Below are positions 33,456 through 45,420 of a DNA stretch of 64,000 nt, in pieces (position 1 is the first letter of the stretch; each line of letters opens with the position of its first letter). Origin of the DNA: Dromiciops gliroides (Eukaryota; Chordata; Mammalia; Microbiotheria; Microbiotheriidae); contig NC_057861.1 in the NCBI RefSeq assembly GCF_019393635.1, positions 194,525,526 through 194,589,525 on the forward strand, given 5' to 3'. The position numbers were made by a program, and so were the translations under genes. The notes beneath the pieces are model-generated. The model saw only the letters and a list, made by a program, of their open reading frames with translations. It had not been told where the DNA came from and ran no database searches.

Positions 33456-33905
33456 AAAAACAAAAACAAAAACAAAAACCTAGAGGCTGAATGCAGAAGG
33501 AAGCATACTATTTTCACTTTTTAGGGGATTTTTTGTTTCTTCTTTCTTGTGGTTTTCTCCTTTTGTTCTGATTTCTTCTTTCACAACATTACTAATGTGG
33601 AAATGTGTTTAACATGATTGTACATATACAACCAATATCAAATCGCTTGCTGTCTTGCAGAGGGAAGGAAGGAAGGGAAAATATCTGGAACTCAAAATCT
33701 TACAAAAATTAATGCTGGGATAAAGCACCAGCCCTGGATTCAGGAGGACCTGAGTTCAAATCCAGCCTGAGACACTTGATACTTACCAGCTGTGTGACCT
33801 TGGGCAAGTCACAACCCTCATTGCCCCACAAAAAAATAAATGAATGGTGAAAAATAGATTTACATGTAATTGGAAAAATAAATAAAATACTATTAAAGGA
33901 AAACA
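33456..33905 (+). mobile_element. L1 3' UTR, right part (+), with A-rich tail
   Basis: Resumes with 'gaggctgaatgcagaaggaa' and 'gcatactattttcacttttt', then 'cttgtggttttctccttttg', 'ttcacaacattactaatgtg', 'aaatgtgtttaacatgattg' and 'gtaattggaaaaataaataa'. The order matches the end of the L1 begun at 31440. (AAAAAC)n at 33458-33479 precedes the resumed sequence. Confidence 0.8.
33717..33831 (+). mobile_element. 5'-truncated MAR1/WSINE1-type SINE in L1 tail
   Basis: Begins within the SINE at GGGATAAAGCACCAGCCCTG and ends with an A-run. It interrupts the L1 3' end just before 'gaaaaatagatttacatgta'. Imperfect direct repeats AATGCTG and AATGGTG flank it. Confidence 0.85.
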
Positions 33906-34065
33906 AACAAAAAGCAAATCCAAATTATTTGAGACAGTATCCAAATTCACCAGACAATTGTTTAATTCTTGGCCACATAGCATAGGCATTCTCAGGCTGA
34001 TTTCTTTTAACCATTATGTGCCATGAGTAATGTGCTATAGGGGCAAAGCATGTTTTGTTTTTTGT

Positions 34066-34240
34066 TTTTTTCTCTCTCTCTCTGTGTTTCTGTCTCTGTC
34101 TCTCTGTCTCTATTTCTATCTCTCTTTGTCTCTGCCTGTCTCTATGTCTGTGTCTGTCTCTTGGTCTGTCTCCTTGTCTCTGTCTCTCTTTGTCTCTTTG
34201 TTTCTGTCTCTCTTTTTCTCCCTCTCTCTCTCATCCATAC
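34066..34240. repeat. (CT)n/(CTGT)n pyrimidine-rich tract
   Basis: CTCT, CTGT and CTTTGT units for about 170 bp. All three forward frames stay open only because of this composition. Confidence 0.9.
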
Positions 34241-34646
34241 ATGTGATTTTACCCACACCAAGTATAGCCTGTTCATATAGTATGGCCTGAAAGCAGAACC
34301 AGAGTCAAGATTTTGCCAGACATTTATTTGAATTCTTACATACTGAGAAAGAAAAATAGGCAATTTTACAGCAGTGAAGGTCTATAGGAAATGAAAATAG
34401 AGATCAGTTCAGGTTACTTTAAATAACAAGCTGGATTATAAACCTACTGTAGTGTCTTCTTTAGCTAAATCACAGTTTATCATACTTACATTTTCTTAAG
34501 TGCTTTCACTATTGACCAATTGCTTTCAAACTTACTTTATTGGAATACTGCTTTTTAATTAGATTGCCTTCTGGTACCAGACAGCCACAGCTTTCATTAA
34601 TAACGAGTGCCCTCATGGTCATAGAAGAGGTTACCTTTAACTTAAA

Positions 34647-34703
34647 ACACACACACACACACATACATACACACACACATACATACACACACACACACAC
34701 ACA
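34647..34703. repeat. (CA)n microsatellite
   Basis: CA repeats interrupted by ATACATA units. Confidence 0.95.
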
Positions 34704-35126
34704 ACTTCATGTACTCTCTATCACCAGAGACAGACAAGACACTTTCAGTTTCTCCTTGATGTGTATGTATGTCCACCTCATCAATTAGAAACAAATAGCC
34801 TAGAAAAGATGTACTCTTAACATCTGAATAAATAATGGAGATGGATAAATGAAATTTACTAAATCAAGATGAAATACATTTGTGAGGCTCTGTCAACCAT
34901 GCTTTCAAATGTTGGACAGAAATTAAATGAATCACCTCCTGGCAATTGGAGGTCAAAGGTCTGAAGTGGAATCTGCTGACACTTAGGTTAAAGACATCTT
35001 TAAGTATGATGGAACAGGAAGATCTTGGCACCATTTTGCATTTGCTTAATCTTGTATTCTTATCTGAATACTAAACCTTGAATATTTACATTTTTCTTGA
35101 AAAATTACTTGAAAAGTATTATATTT

Positions 35127-35278
35127 GGGGGCAGCTAGGTGGCACAGTTGATAAAGTACCAGCCCTGGATTCAGGATGATATGAGTTCAAATCCAGCCTC
35201 AGACACTTGACACTTACGAGCTCTGTGACCCTGGGCAAGTCACTTAACCCTCATTGGCTCACACACACACACACACAC
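35127..35278 (+). mobile_element. MAR1/WSINE1-type SINE with (CA)n tail
   Basis: The direct repeat AAAAGTATTATATT (about 35113-35126 and 35280-35293) encloses a SINE whose 3' tail is (CA)10 rather than poly(A). Confidence 0.93.
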
Positions 35279-35299
35279 AAAAAGTATTATATTCATTGA

Positions 35300-35800
35300 A
35301 TCTTTAAAGATAATCTGATAAGATAAATGACTAGTTCCAGAAGTATTTGGGTACTGGGGAAAGCATTTCTGACTCCCCTGGACTTGTTACATTTTGAATT
35401 TCTCTTCCCTTTAAGAACTAACAAAATGATCTGTTTCTGATTTTTTTTATAATTTAGATTTATCTAAAATGAACTTTTATTAGATGTAAAAAAATGATAT
35501 AACAAGTTTGACACAACAAATGACTTACTTTAGAAGTTTGGAAGGAAGTTCTTGCCTTTCAGTTTGGATGAACAATGATTCAATTTCTGAATGTGTGGCT
35601 ATTTGGTCAGTCAGTGAACATAGACCTTGAGATACAAATTAAATTGTTTTGCATTTAGATTGGCATCTCCTGACCAACCATGTTCCCCGAATCCAAATTT
35701 CTTACCTCTAATGGCCAGATGTATAGCTCTATTCTGATATTCAACTGAATTTTTTAAAATAATAAGCCTAATTCTAATTGTCCTATTTCCATTGATGTTG
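35300..35800. other. Unassigned
   Basis: AT-rich, no element recognised. Confidence 0.4.
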
Positions 35801-35804
35801 CCAT

Positions 35805-36690
35805 CATTCTGCTAATGGTGTTGCCAGTCATTTAGGCATGAAACCTGAACCATCTTTGCCTTTTACCTTTCCTGCACCCCTAATACCTTATCTCTTGTCT
35901 GGTCCTATTGATTCCACTTCTATATCATTTTTCCATTCTGGCCCTCCTCTTTTCCTTTAATGCCCACTAATTTGCATTAAGCCCACATTGTCTCTGACCT
36001 CTTCCATTATAAAAAGTATTGTTACAGGTCTCCTTGTTTCTATTTTCTTCCTTTTCCCATCTAATTTTTATGCTATTTGTCAAAGGAACTTTTCTAATAA
36101 TTAGTCTTTCTCAAAACATCCCATTCCTATCCAAAAATCTTTTATGGCTCTCCATTACCTGAATGATAAAATAAGAAATCATTTTAGAGTTCAGTCTTCC
36201 ACAATCTGCCTGCAATCTTCCTCCATAACTCTTGCTCACATTACTCCCCTTCCACATTCTACAGTCTAGGCAGACCATAGAACTTATTGCTTCCTGAACT
36301 TTTTCTGTTGTCTTCTTCATTTGTTCATTGAAACAAAACATCTCCCAAATCTAGACTAGATCAGGCCCTGATACCATATCTATCTTTTGAAATCTGTACA
36401 TTCTTTAAGGGTCAGCTCAAGTGTCACTTCCTTCATGAATCCTTTCCTGATTTCCTAGCCTAAAAGTGATTTCTCCTTCCTTGAATCACTCATGCAACTG
36501 TGTGACTTCTTGCATGCATTCATTACAGTCAATTTTGTGTTATTTTTGTATACATGCTTATTCTTTCCTATTAGATTGTAAGTTGCCACATGAATAAATA
36601 TACTATTTTTTATCTTTGCATCCCCAGTGCTTAGCACATTTGCCCATACATGGCAGGTGCTTAATGAATATTTGTGGAATTGTATTATGT
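35805..36690 (+). mobile_element. L2, long 3' fragment
   Basis: 'ttgctagtcatttaggcatg'-like start, then 'tctggtcctattgattccac', 'ctccattacctgaatgataa', 'aagggtcagctcaagtgtca', 'cttccttcatgaatcctttc' and 'agtgcttagcacatttgccc', ending 'aggtgcttaatgaatatttg'. This is the classic L2 3' end. Confidence 0.8.
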
Positions 36691-36729
36691 TCAAATATTG
36701 AAATAAGGTTGAAGGATTAATCATAACCA

Positions 36730-36895
36730 ATATCCTCTAGAATGACAGAATGTTAGAATTAGATTTAGCTTGTCCCTTGAGGCTCCAGATATGCTAAGAG
36801 TCTTGCTTAATTAGCATAGCTAGTTAGTAGCAAAGGTAGGATTAAACCAAATTCTCAATCCCAGTGCTCTTTCTATGGCATCGAGATTTTGTACA
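36730..36895 (-). mobile_element. MIR-type SINE (minus strand)
   Basis: 'gaatgttagaattagattta', 'gctagttagtagcaaaggta' and 'cccagtgctctttctatggc'. Confidence 0.5.
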
Positions 36896-37099
36896 TCTGG
36901 CAAAGGAGGTAGGCTGGTTCCAGTGTTGTACCGATAGCCACAAATTCTTTTTAAAAAGATCCTTTAAAGAAGATAAATGGAAACATTAGGTAAGAATCAT
37001 ATTGCATGAGAAATCATGGATGAATTACATGTACAGTATCTTCTCACAATTATCTTTTCTTCTAATTTAATATTGATTTTTGACTTTTAATCTAATAAA

Positions 37100-37690
37100 T
37101 TGATAGTCTGCATTTGGGCATTTGATTCTTCTGATGTAACTGTAATTAGCAGGTTTTATTTTTACACACAATACATTTCATTTTTGTAATAAAATTCAGG
37201 GCTTCCTTTGTCAAGTGCCTTGTAACTTTCTTCTTGAATTAAATATTCATGGCAGGGATAGCAGTGAAATACCATGAGTCTACTTCCCACCCAACCCCCC
37301 TTTTTTTGTCTTCTGCCATGCATGATACTATACACCTTGTTTTATGTGACCTACCCATCTTCTCTGCTGCCACTCAAATACCCACTACCTTCTTTCCAAC
37401 TCTAGAACTATCATCAAATCAATACTGCTAATGTTGTGTGTGTAAATCAACTCCCATGACTTCACTAATGATCCCTGTAACTTCATAACCAAAATATCCT
37501 CCCCATGTGCCTCACATCAAACCATTACGTGTTTTATCTATGACTATTGGAATATATAAGCTCCTTAAAAGTAAGGAATCATGTTGTTTTATGTGTTTCT
37601 CCAATACTGAACAATGGACATGGCATAATCTGTGTAATTATTTTTTCATTCATCCATTCATCCATTCATTAACTCCTGAGGTTTTTGCAT
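37100..37690 (+). mobile_element. Probable L2 scraps in AT-rich DNA
   Basis: 'ggaatatataagctccttaa', 'aagtaaggaatcatgttgtt' and 'caatactgaacaatggacat' resemble L2. (CATT)n-like units occur at 37647-37670. The first 250 bp are unassigned. Confidence 0.4.
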
Positions 37691-37799
37691 AGCTATAAGT
37701 TTTCCAGTTCTTTCCTATTTTAAACTTGACCTCCACATTATTTTCTTTTGCTATCATTCCTTTTGCCCACCTTTGTACTCACATGATCAAGTATTGATG

Positions 37800-38215
37800 T
37801 ATGCTAAGTTTCTAGAATCTTATCAAGATTATCATGTAATTTGTTAGCCCCTTCATTCTATGCAACAGATGTACATGAGCTGCAATTATCTTCAGGGTAG
37901 CCTTATTGCTTATGCTTATTGGACTTATTTGTAATGACATATACAAGTGTCTCATAAAATGACGTTTCTTACGGCCTTTGGGCACATGATGAAGCCATCT
38001 CTGCCAATTCCTTTGTTTGCTCTCTAAGGAGAACCTATGTGTAATCCTTCCATTCAGCTGCAAGTTTCTTTTGTTTTCTGGTTTCATTTATTATAAGGAT
38101 GTCAATATTGATGTGGTTCAGTTCTTCTAATTACATGTCAATTTGCTGGTCATTGGACAAAGACCTCATACTTAGAGTACCAATAGTTAAGTTAATGGTT
38201 GTAGACATTCCAGAA
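37800..38215 (-). pseudogene. RTE-clade endonuclease fossil
   Basis: Minus strand from about 38195: IGTLSMRSLSNDQQIDM (counterpart of G-T-W-N-V-R-x-L), LEELNHINIDILIINETRKQ (x-x-I-D-I-L-x-I-x-E, the Mg-binding E of an APE-type endonuclease), and then 92 codons of open but featureless sequence. Stops separate the blocks. Homologous to 1690-1850. Confidence 0.65.
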
Positions 38216-38299
38216 ACAGTAAGATTCTTAGTATTCTCACACCCCTTTTCCGTGAATACATTACCATAATTGCTGAAGTAGAAAGTGACTAGACAGGAG

Positions 38300-39235
38300 A
38301 ATTTTTAATTTTTAAAATTTATTTCATGTATTGGTATGTCCAACAGATTCTTCAGATTAAGTATCTAACCTACTGATGATGAGGTTCTCCTTATTTAGCT
38401 GCAATGGTCTTTAGAAACAGATTTAGTCTATCACCAAAACTATACTTAAAACCTTTACAGTATGGCAAACTCTCCCAGAACTTTAGTTCTAATGACCTAT
38501 CCTTTAATTATTCAGGGTTTAAATACCCATACTGAGCCAAAAGAGTATAACTTTGTGGAAGTTACAGGGGCTTATCTTGAGATATTACAGGATTTGGCAA
38601 AGAAACCATGTTCTGAGCCAATGGAAATAAATTTCTATGAGCAGAATGGAACATATTTGAAAGAAAGATAAAATAATGAACACAAGACCATAGGGATAAA
38701 TATAAAATGTATGTTCATTAATGCTGGGATTTAGATGGTTATAAAGGAAGAAAGAATCCTTAGGTACTTTGAATAGAAACCATAGGTTTACTTTATTAGT
38801 AAACAGAATTAGTAAAATTCAGAACAATAGTGTAGAGGGTAAGTACCTAGAGAAGGGAGCCATGCCCATAGGAAGTGATGGGGATTTACCTCAGCATCCT
38901 ATGACTTGGAGGGAACTCTGTATCTCATGTTGGACAATTTCAGTGAGTACTTTTAGAAAGGTAATGTAGATATTATTCCAAGGGAAAAACTACAACTTCT
39001 TGATGAGTTGAAACTATTTTGTCCTTATGAAAAATGTGATCTTTTAACAAATAAAGTTTTCTGGGAACTTGACTGACTAAGTGAATTTCCCATGACATAG
39101 TTTTTAACTATTCTTTGCTTAAGGACTCTGACCTTTCTCTACAGCTAGGAGGAAAAGGTCACTGGGTCCTTTAAGTAACTCTTTCATCATTTTCTTATGA
39201 TAACCTACAAAAACCTATATGTAGGATGGTGCCAA
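38300..39235. other. Unassigned sequence with decayed coding look
   Basis: Plus-strand frames at 38462-38671 (69 codons) and 38769-38969 (66 codons) lie in different frames. After the second, 'RKLQLLDELKLFCPYEKCDL'-like residues continue in another frame. This could be a frameshifted relic of a coding element, but I do not recognise the family and the signal may be chance. Confidence 0.25.
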
Positions 39236-39363
39236 AGTCAATGGTAAGATGAAACATGTTCTAGGAAATTTGAAAGGAAAGGAGAGGAACAATATGAGCA
39301 AGAGTATTTGGGAAAGAAGCTATTAAAAACAGTATTTGATTTAGGTCTTAAAGAATAGGAGAG

Positions 39364-39510
39364 GGGGCAGCTAGGTGGCGCAGTGGATAGAGCACCGGCC
39401 CTGGAGTCAGGAGTACCTGAGTTCAAATCCGACCTCAGACACTTGACTTGTACTAGCTGTGTGACCCTGGGCAAGTCACTTAACCCCAATTGCCTCACTT
39501 TAAAAAAAAA
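39364..39510 (+). mobile_element. MAR1/WSINE1-type SINE
   Basis: Near-consensus copy. Direct repeats AAGAATAGGAGAG and AATAATAGGAGAG. Confidence 0.95.
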
Positions 39511-39989
39511 TAATAGGAGAGAGAGAAAAATTACATTCTAGGCAAATCAATATTACAAGTTATACCTCAGCAGTTGGGATGTCTCAAAGAAAGTGAAGAT
39601 ACCTAGCCATAATGGGAATTCCAAATTAGAAAATAAAAGAAGCTAAGTTTTCATAGATTGAGTAAGGCCATATTGTGAATGACCTTAAATGCCTTACTGA
39701 TACACAGAGAGTAAAATGGTTAGGTGCATTGAGGAGAAAACAAAAGACAACAACAAACAAACAAAAAGACAGGCCGTGAAGAGAGTGAAGTGGTGGGGAA
39801 GAGTGAAAAAAAAAACAAAACCTGAGAAAATGATTAGGGAAAAAATATATTGTTTCACTGCTTGGAAATCAAAGAATGCTCTTTGTCCCCAATCAAAATT
39901 AATGATGAGAAAAGATTTACCAGAAAGCCAAAAGCTGCTTTTGACCAAGCAGATTTCATTAAGACAGGTATCTGTTGTCCAGAAATCTA

Positions 39990-40150
39990 TCTCTTCTCTT
40001 TCCTTCTCCCACTTTCTCTTATTTCTACTCCTGTCCCGTGCTCCCCTCTCCTTTTCTCTCTTTTCCCTTCCCTTCCTCTTTTGATCTCCTTTACATCTCT
40101 CTGTTTCTGTCAGTTTCTCTGTCTTTGTCTCTGTCTGTCTGTCTCATTCT
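39990..40150. repeat. Pyrimidine-rich tract
   Basis: CT/CTTTT/CTGT-rich plus strand. Several overlapping forward frames here are compositional artefacts. Confidence 0.8.
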
Positions 40151-40297
40151 GATTGTCTGTTTTGTTTTACATTTGAAACTACCAGGACTTGATATAATTT
40201 TCTCCTTCAACTTTTAAAATTTTTATTTTATTTTTGTAATTATTAGAAATCTATTTTCTGTTCTACCCAGCACCTTTCCCATTTAAAAAAAAAATCA

Positions 40298-40390
40298 GGG
40301 GCAGCTAGGTGCTGTAGTGTATAGAGCACTGGCCCTGGAGTCAGGAGGACCTGAGTTCAAATCTGGATTCAGACACTTAATACTTGCTAA
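40298..40390 (+). mobile_element. 3'-truncated MAR1/WSINE1-type SINE
   Basis: GGGGCAGCTAGGTGCTGTAG through ACACTTAATACTTGCTA, then the match stops. The missing 3' part implies a later deletion, since insertions normally lose their 5' end. Confidence 0.85.
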
Positions 40391-40623
40391 GGAAAATAAA
40401 TCCTTGCCATGTCCATAAATATATAATGTCTCAACTGAACCTGAAGTACATTACTACTCCTTTAGGATGAAGGTTAACAAGTTTCATATTTTGTCCTCTG
40501 AAAGCATAGTTGGTCATTCTACTGATCAGAGTTTTTAAATCTTTCAAAGTTTTTCTTTAGATTGTTTTCTAAAATGTTTTTTCCTTATATTAACTATGGT
40601 TTTCATGAATTATCTCCAAGTTT

Positions 40624-40698
40624 TTTCTATCTACCTATCATCTAGCTATCTTTCTACCTCTATCATCTATCTACCTACCTATCACTGATCTACCTATC

Positions 40699-40773
<75 letters not shown>

Positions 40774-40840
40774 ATGTCTGTCTACCTATCATCTATTTAT
40801 CTATCTAATCTATCTATCTATTTATCTATCATCATCATAT
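40624..40840. repeat. (CTAT)n microsatellite
   Basis: About 18 perfect units at 40699-40772, flanked by CTAC and CATC variants. Confidence 0.95.
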
Positions 40841-41129
40841 ATCCACACACACAAATAGATGTATGCATGTGCATAATATATATATAATATCAGGCTAGAA
40901 TAACACAGATATGACTCATGGCTTTCATTTAAATAACTAAATTTTACAAAGTATTTAACATTCATTATCTCTGCTATGTTAAAAACATGCGTCAACTTTA
41001 GTGCCTGAATAAATATTCTGTAATACAATACCTCACATTCTTTAATGGAAAAAATACATTTCAAGGTAGAGGATTTAATTTGATGGTTATTTCATCCCCA
41101 AAACACACCATTCTACACATTGAAAGGAT

Positions 41130-41330
41130 GTATGACATTGTAGAAAGAATTTTGGACCTGCAGCCAGGAGAACCCTGCATTCCAGTTTTACTCCCAGCAT
41201 TTACTAGCTGTAGAAGCACAGGCCAGAAATGGAAGTTAGCTAAACTTTAGGTTTTTAATATTTGTAAAAACTGGGAATAGTAATATTTACTTTTTTGAAT
41301 TGTTTGAAGCTAAAATGATATAATAATACA
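41130..41330 (+). mobile_element. MIR SINE
   Basis: 'acattgtagaaagaattttg', 'catttactagctgtagaagc' and 'atttgtaaaaactgggaata' follow MIR order. Confidence 0.6.
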
Positions 41331-41339
41331 TGTAAAGTG

Positions 41340-41995
41340 ATTGATAAACCTTACTTTATTATAGAAATATCAGGTATTTTATTATTAAGTGATATTTATA
41401 TCAGAGAATCTTTTAAAATATTTTATTACCTTCATTCACTGCTATTTATGATTCCAAAATATAGCAGTCTGCATCTTCAAAACCACATGAATTGGATTGT
41501 TTACAAAATGAGGGTGTAGCAGGAACAAGGCAGTTCTCAGCTTTTCTTAATATCTGTTCATTCTTCTTTCTAATTAGAATCTGTTTTCCAAGTAGGTATA
41601 GAAAGAGTATAAATATTGATGGAGACAGAAAGCCAAGATTAGTTGTAGAGAAATGAGAGTTACCTTCCCATGGAAAACTATACAAGAAACTTCGGTTTTA
41701 CTTTTATTGCCAAATGAAGCTGGGGAAGATATTGGGATACATATGCTATCAGTTCCACCACTGGGATTTGAAGTAGTGTTCTCTATCCCAGGCAGGTCAA
41801 AATCAATGCTTAGAAAAGGCTTAGCAGACAGTTGAGCAGGAAGAACCACTCTACAACAGAGGGGCTCTTCCTGTAGGAGAAATCAACTCACTAACACCCA
41901 TCACCAGGTTGCCCTACCATTTATTAAACATTTTAACCAGAAAGGAACATTAAAGAGGCCTACAGATTAGGAACACAATTGAAAAACCTCTAAGA
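41340..41995. other. Unassigned
   Basis: Open frames on both strands near 41574-41849, without domains. No repeat recognised. Confidence 0.35.
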
Positions 41996-41999
41996 AAGG

Positions 42000-44540
42000 A
42001 AATATCTTATTAATTCATTAAGTCAAACTGCTTGTATCTACACTTGTATGACTAGAATTATGGTTCATTAACTTCATTTCTTTATATGAGTTAATTAGCT
42101 CAGAGGAGGCCAGAAATTAATTACCAGCTTATATAGTTTGTGCAGAATGGCATTCTGTTTATTTAGTTTCTCCTATTAACTTTTAATCTCTTCAAACAAT
42201 AAAAGAGGTAATTAGTATTTTATAAACAAAAATGAATGCAACAAAGGCAAATAATTTGCCAAATAGTGAGGCTCCTGTGAGGAACCTGATAGTTGGGTGG
42301 TTCAAGTTACAGACCTTTTCACTGTTAACTATGAGCAAAATGAGATGGAGCATGTAGGTAGTCCTAAGGTAGGATCTCATAATCTATCATTAAAGAAGAG
42401 ATACCCAGTAATACCTCGTAGAGCAGAAAAACAAGCCTTAAAAAGTTTCCAGCTGTTTGAAAATAATTGCCCATGTATTCAACTACAGTTGCTGTGTAAA
42501 ACATCTTTCCCAAGACATTGTCAGATATGCTTATATGGAAACAAAAGACATATAGAGGAATCCTGCATAGAAATGCAGGATTGTTTGTGGGTTTTTTTTT
42601 AATTCATGCTATACTTAAGTATCTTTAAATTTTGATTTGAAATATGATCTCATTTTGAATATAGCATGAACAAGAGTCAACATAGGCAACAAATTTAGCA
42701 GATGATATGAAAAGATAGCATAAAAGAGAGAACAGTGGGATAGAAGGTTTAAGCAAACATGTAAAGATTAAACTTAGAATACACTTCTTATTAGATGACT
42801 AAAAAAACCTGCATGCTCTCTGCAAAAATATAGTTAAGAATAAACAGTTTAAAAAACATTTTGTGATACCCCTGTATATTATGTTTTCAGGATGTTCAAA
42901 ATATTTGCCAAAAACAACTTGTTTCACTTACACACTTATTTTCACAGTCTCCATATTTAGTTATTTTCTGTAGGTATGCAATGAATTACCCAATTTATTT
43001 AATCAATATATTTTGTTAGCATAGCATTAATATTAATTAAATGTTCATTTACAAAAATTGCATCCTTAACAGCTTAAAATCAAGGGCACTGAACGCAGGG
43101 CACTCTAGCTAAAGTCTTGTGCACAGCAGGATTCAGCATCCCTAGGAAGCTTCTATCAGACAAGCTCATATTAATAGAAAACATCCTCCAAGTCCCTTTA
43201 ACACACTAGACAATTTCCACCAAAATAATAACTTTAACTGCAAAGCTTGGATGCCTTTGTTTTTCACATAAACAGGAAGTTTCAACTGCTTCTATTTTTC
43301 TGCTGGATTAGCTTTGCTGCATTCTAGATATGTTCTTCTATTCATGGCAGATAAAGGAGAAAAAAAATCCCAATATACCAAATCTTTCCCCATTTAAAAG
43401 AAAAGTCTATAAATAATGTCAGAAGTAAAAGACTCACTGTACACTTGAAGGGGAAAAAAGAGAAAAAGACAGACAGAATCAGAACTCACATAAAGAAAAT
43501 ATTAAGTTAGATGGATACTGTAAGTTTATCCCCATGTTGTTTGAAGGATACCATAAGTAAAGGATTTTGAAAGATAGTCAATGCATGCACTGAATTCTGC
43601 AGCTGATTGTATCAATACTTCACCATTGAAACATTGTATTCTTCACTAGCTATGCAGTGAGCATTAAATTCTTCATTAGAAAGGTTTAAATCATCACAAT
43701 TGATTTTAACCTGTGACAGAGAATAGAATTTCTCTTCCTGTGCTCTGTTCTGCCCTGTGCTTTATTCCGCTTTTGTCTTAAAATCCTCTTGATGTGAAAC
43801 AGCTGCCATCTTCAACCTGATTAACAGATAGGCAGGGCTACTTTATTGCCAGCATTAGCTTTACAGCACAAATCACATGGCTTCAAAGGGTCAGGGAAAC
43901 ATTCAGACTGCTCACTATGACTATGATTTCCAGCAATTCTGTACTCCTGAAAGGCAGCCTTTTCAATAGGACCCGCCTCATAATCTGGAAGTAAGCTAAT
44001 GCAGGGGACAGACTACATTAGGTTAATTTCCACAGCTCTCTTTTTGATGGTACTGATAGTTTTTTAAAAAGAAAGAAAGAAAAAAGATCAAAACAGTTAA
44101 GTAAAAAGCAAAATTAACCTGCCTCCCTCACTCACTCAAACAAATGTCAGTTTTGTCTGATTAATTATTTAGTTTTTATTCATTCATTCGTTCGTTCGTT
44201 CGTTCATTCATTTCAAAGATCAACAATGGAAGTTACTGCAGTTCATCCTGATGTGGAATTTTATTTGGTCTGTTTACTGGTGCTTGAGCAAATTGCTAAT
44301 ACCTATTGGTGAAGAGCAAGGAAAGGCTCCTCTTTTACCCTTATCCATAAATTCTATGGATCAGACTACAGTGACCATATGGAGATAAGCATTAAGAGTA
44401 AATAAAATGCACATAGGTACCCTAGGGACTCCTATTCATGTTTGTGTAATCACTCTGCCAGATTAAAGGCTCCATGTTGATTGCAAGTTTTAAACATAAA
44501 CTTTGAAAAGTCCTAGTATCAGTCAACACTCTACATTTCC
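42000..44540. other. Repeat-poor block, candidate conserved non-coding DNA
   Basis: About 2.5 kb without a recognisable SINE, L1, L2 or MIR; the only simple repeat is (ATTC/GTTC)n at 44179-44212. Textured, non-degenerate sequence is densest at 43080-43350 and 43560-44060. No open frame resembles a known protein, and no paired splice sites with coding potential were seen. A run this long free of fossils is unusual in this window. Confidence 0.45.
44179..44212. repeat. (ATTC)n(GTTC)n microsatellite
   Basis: ATTC, then GTTC x4, then ATTC units. Confidence 0.9.
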
Positions 44541-44559
44541 CAGTGTTCTTACCTCTCAC

Positions 44560-45240
44560 ACTTAACAAGGCCTAAAATGCCCTCCTAGAGTTTTTCTTTC
44601 CTTGTGATCAGGTCTTCTTTTTTTTAATTCTGCAGTTCCCAAAGCTTTAAAAAGGCATTTTTCATATCAGTTTTCTCTTTTGGATTTTTTAATCTCTTTA
44701 TTTTGCTTCTTGTACACTAATTATAGACATTGCATCACTTCTCTTTCTATTTCATTTTCCTAAATTATCCCTAGAATATAGTATTTCTCTATAAGAAAGT
44801 AGAAATGATTAAACTGCTTCAGAAATCTTAGTTCAGGGTTAATCACTTCTTTTTCTGGACTATTGAAACAGACTTCTAATTGCCTCCCCTTTCCCCAAAC
44901 TCCAATCTATCCATCACCCATATTGCCAAAATTAATATAGACATCTGATCACATTTCTGCTCTCCCCCCAAAAAGTTTCCATGGCTCCCTATTGCCTACA
45001 TCCCCATTCTTACTATCCTCTTCTGAATACCGTACCACTCTGCATTTTCTGACATCTCACGTTATTTCCCTCCAGGTACTCTATGCTCCAGACTAACTAG
45101 ACTCCTGTTATTGTCATTAAAAATGGACTTTTTTCCCTCCTCAATCTCCCATTCACTTATGATATTATTTATGCCTGGAGTATTTTACATACCAATCTCT
45201 TTCCCTGTTGAATCTCTACCTCCCCTATAAACCCCAGGTG
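44560..45240 (+). mobile_element. L2 fragment, upstream part
   Basis: 'gactattgaaacagacttct', 'tccatcacccatattgccaa', 'ttccatggctccctattgcc' and 'atgctccagactaactagac'. It continues at 45421-45690 after the SINE. Confidence 0.65.
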
Positions 45241-45253
45241 AAATGCCACTTGC

Positions 45254-45418
45254 TTTTGTTTCTGTTTTGTTTTGGTTTTTTTTGCAGGGCAATGAGGGTT
45301 AAGTGACTTGCCCAGGGTCACACAGCTAGTAAGTGTGAAGTGTCTGAGGCCGAATTTGAACTCAGGTCCTCCTGAATCCAGGGCCAGTGCTCTATCCACT
45401 GCACCACCTAGCTGCCTC
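45254..45418 (-). mobile_element. MAR1/WSINE1-type SINE inserted in L2
   Basis: TTTTG-type tail, CORE and CACCTAGCTGCC. Direct repeat GCCACTTGC at 45245-45253 and 45419-45427. Confidence 0.93.
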
Positions 45419-45420
45419 GC

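Noticed and set aside
34030-34290. Three overlapping leucine/serine/valine-rich frames
   Set aside because: All come from the CTCT/CTGT tract.
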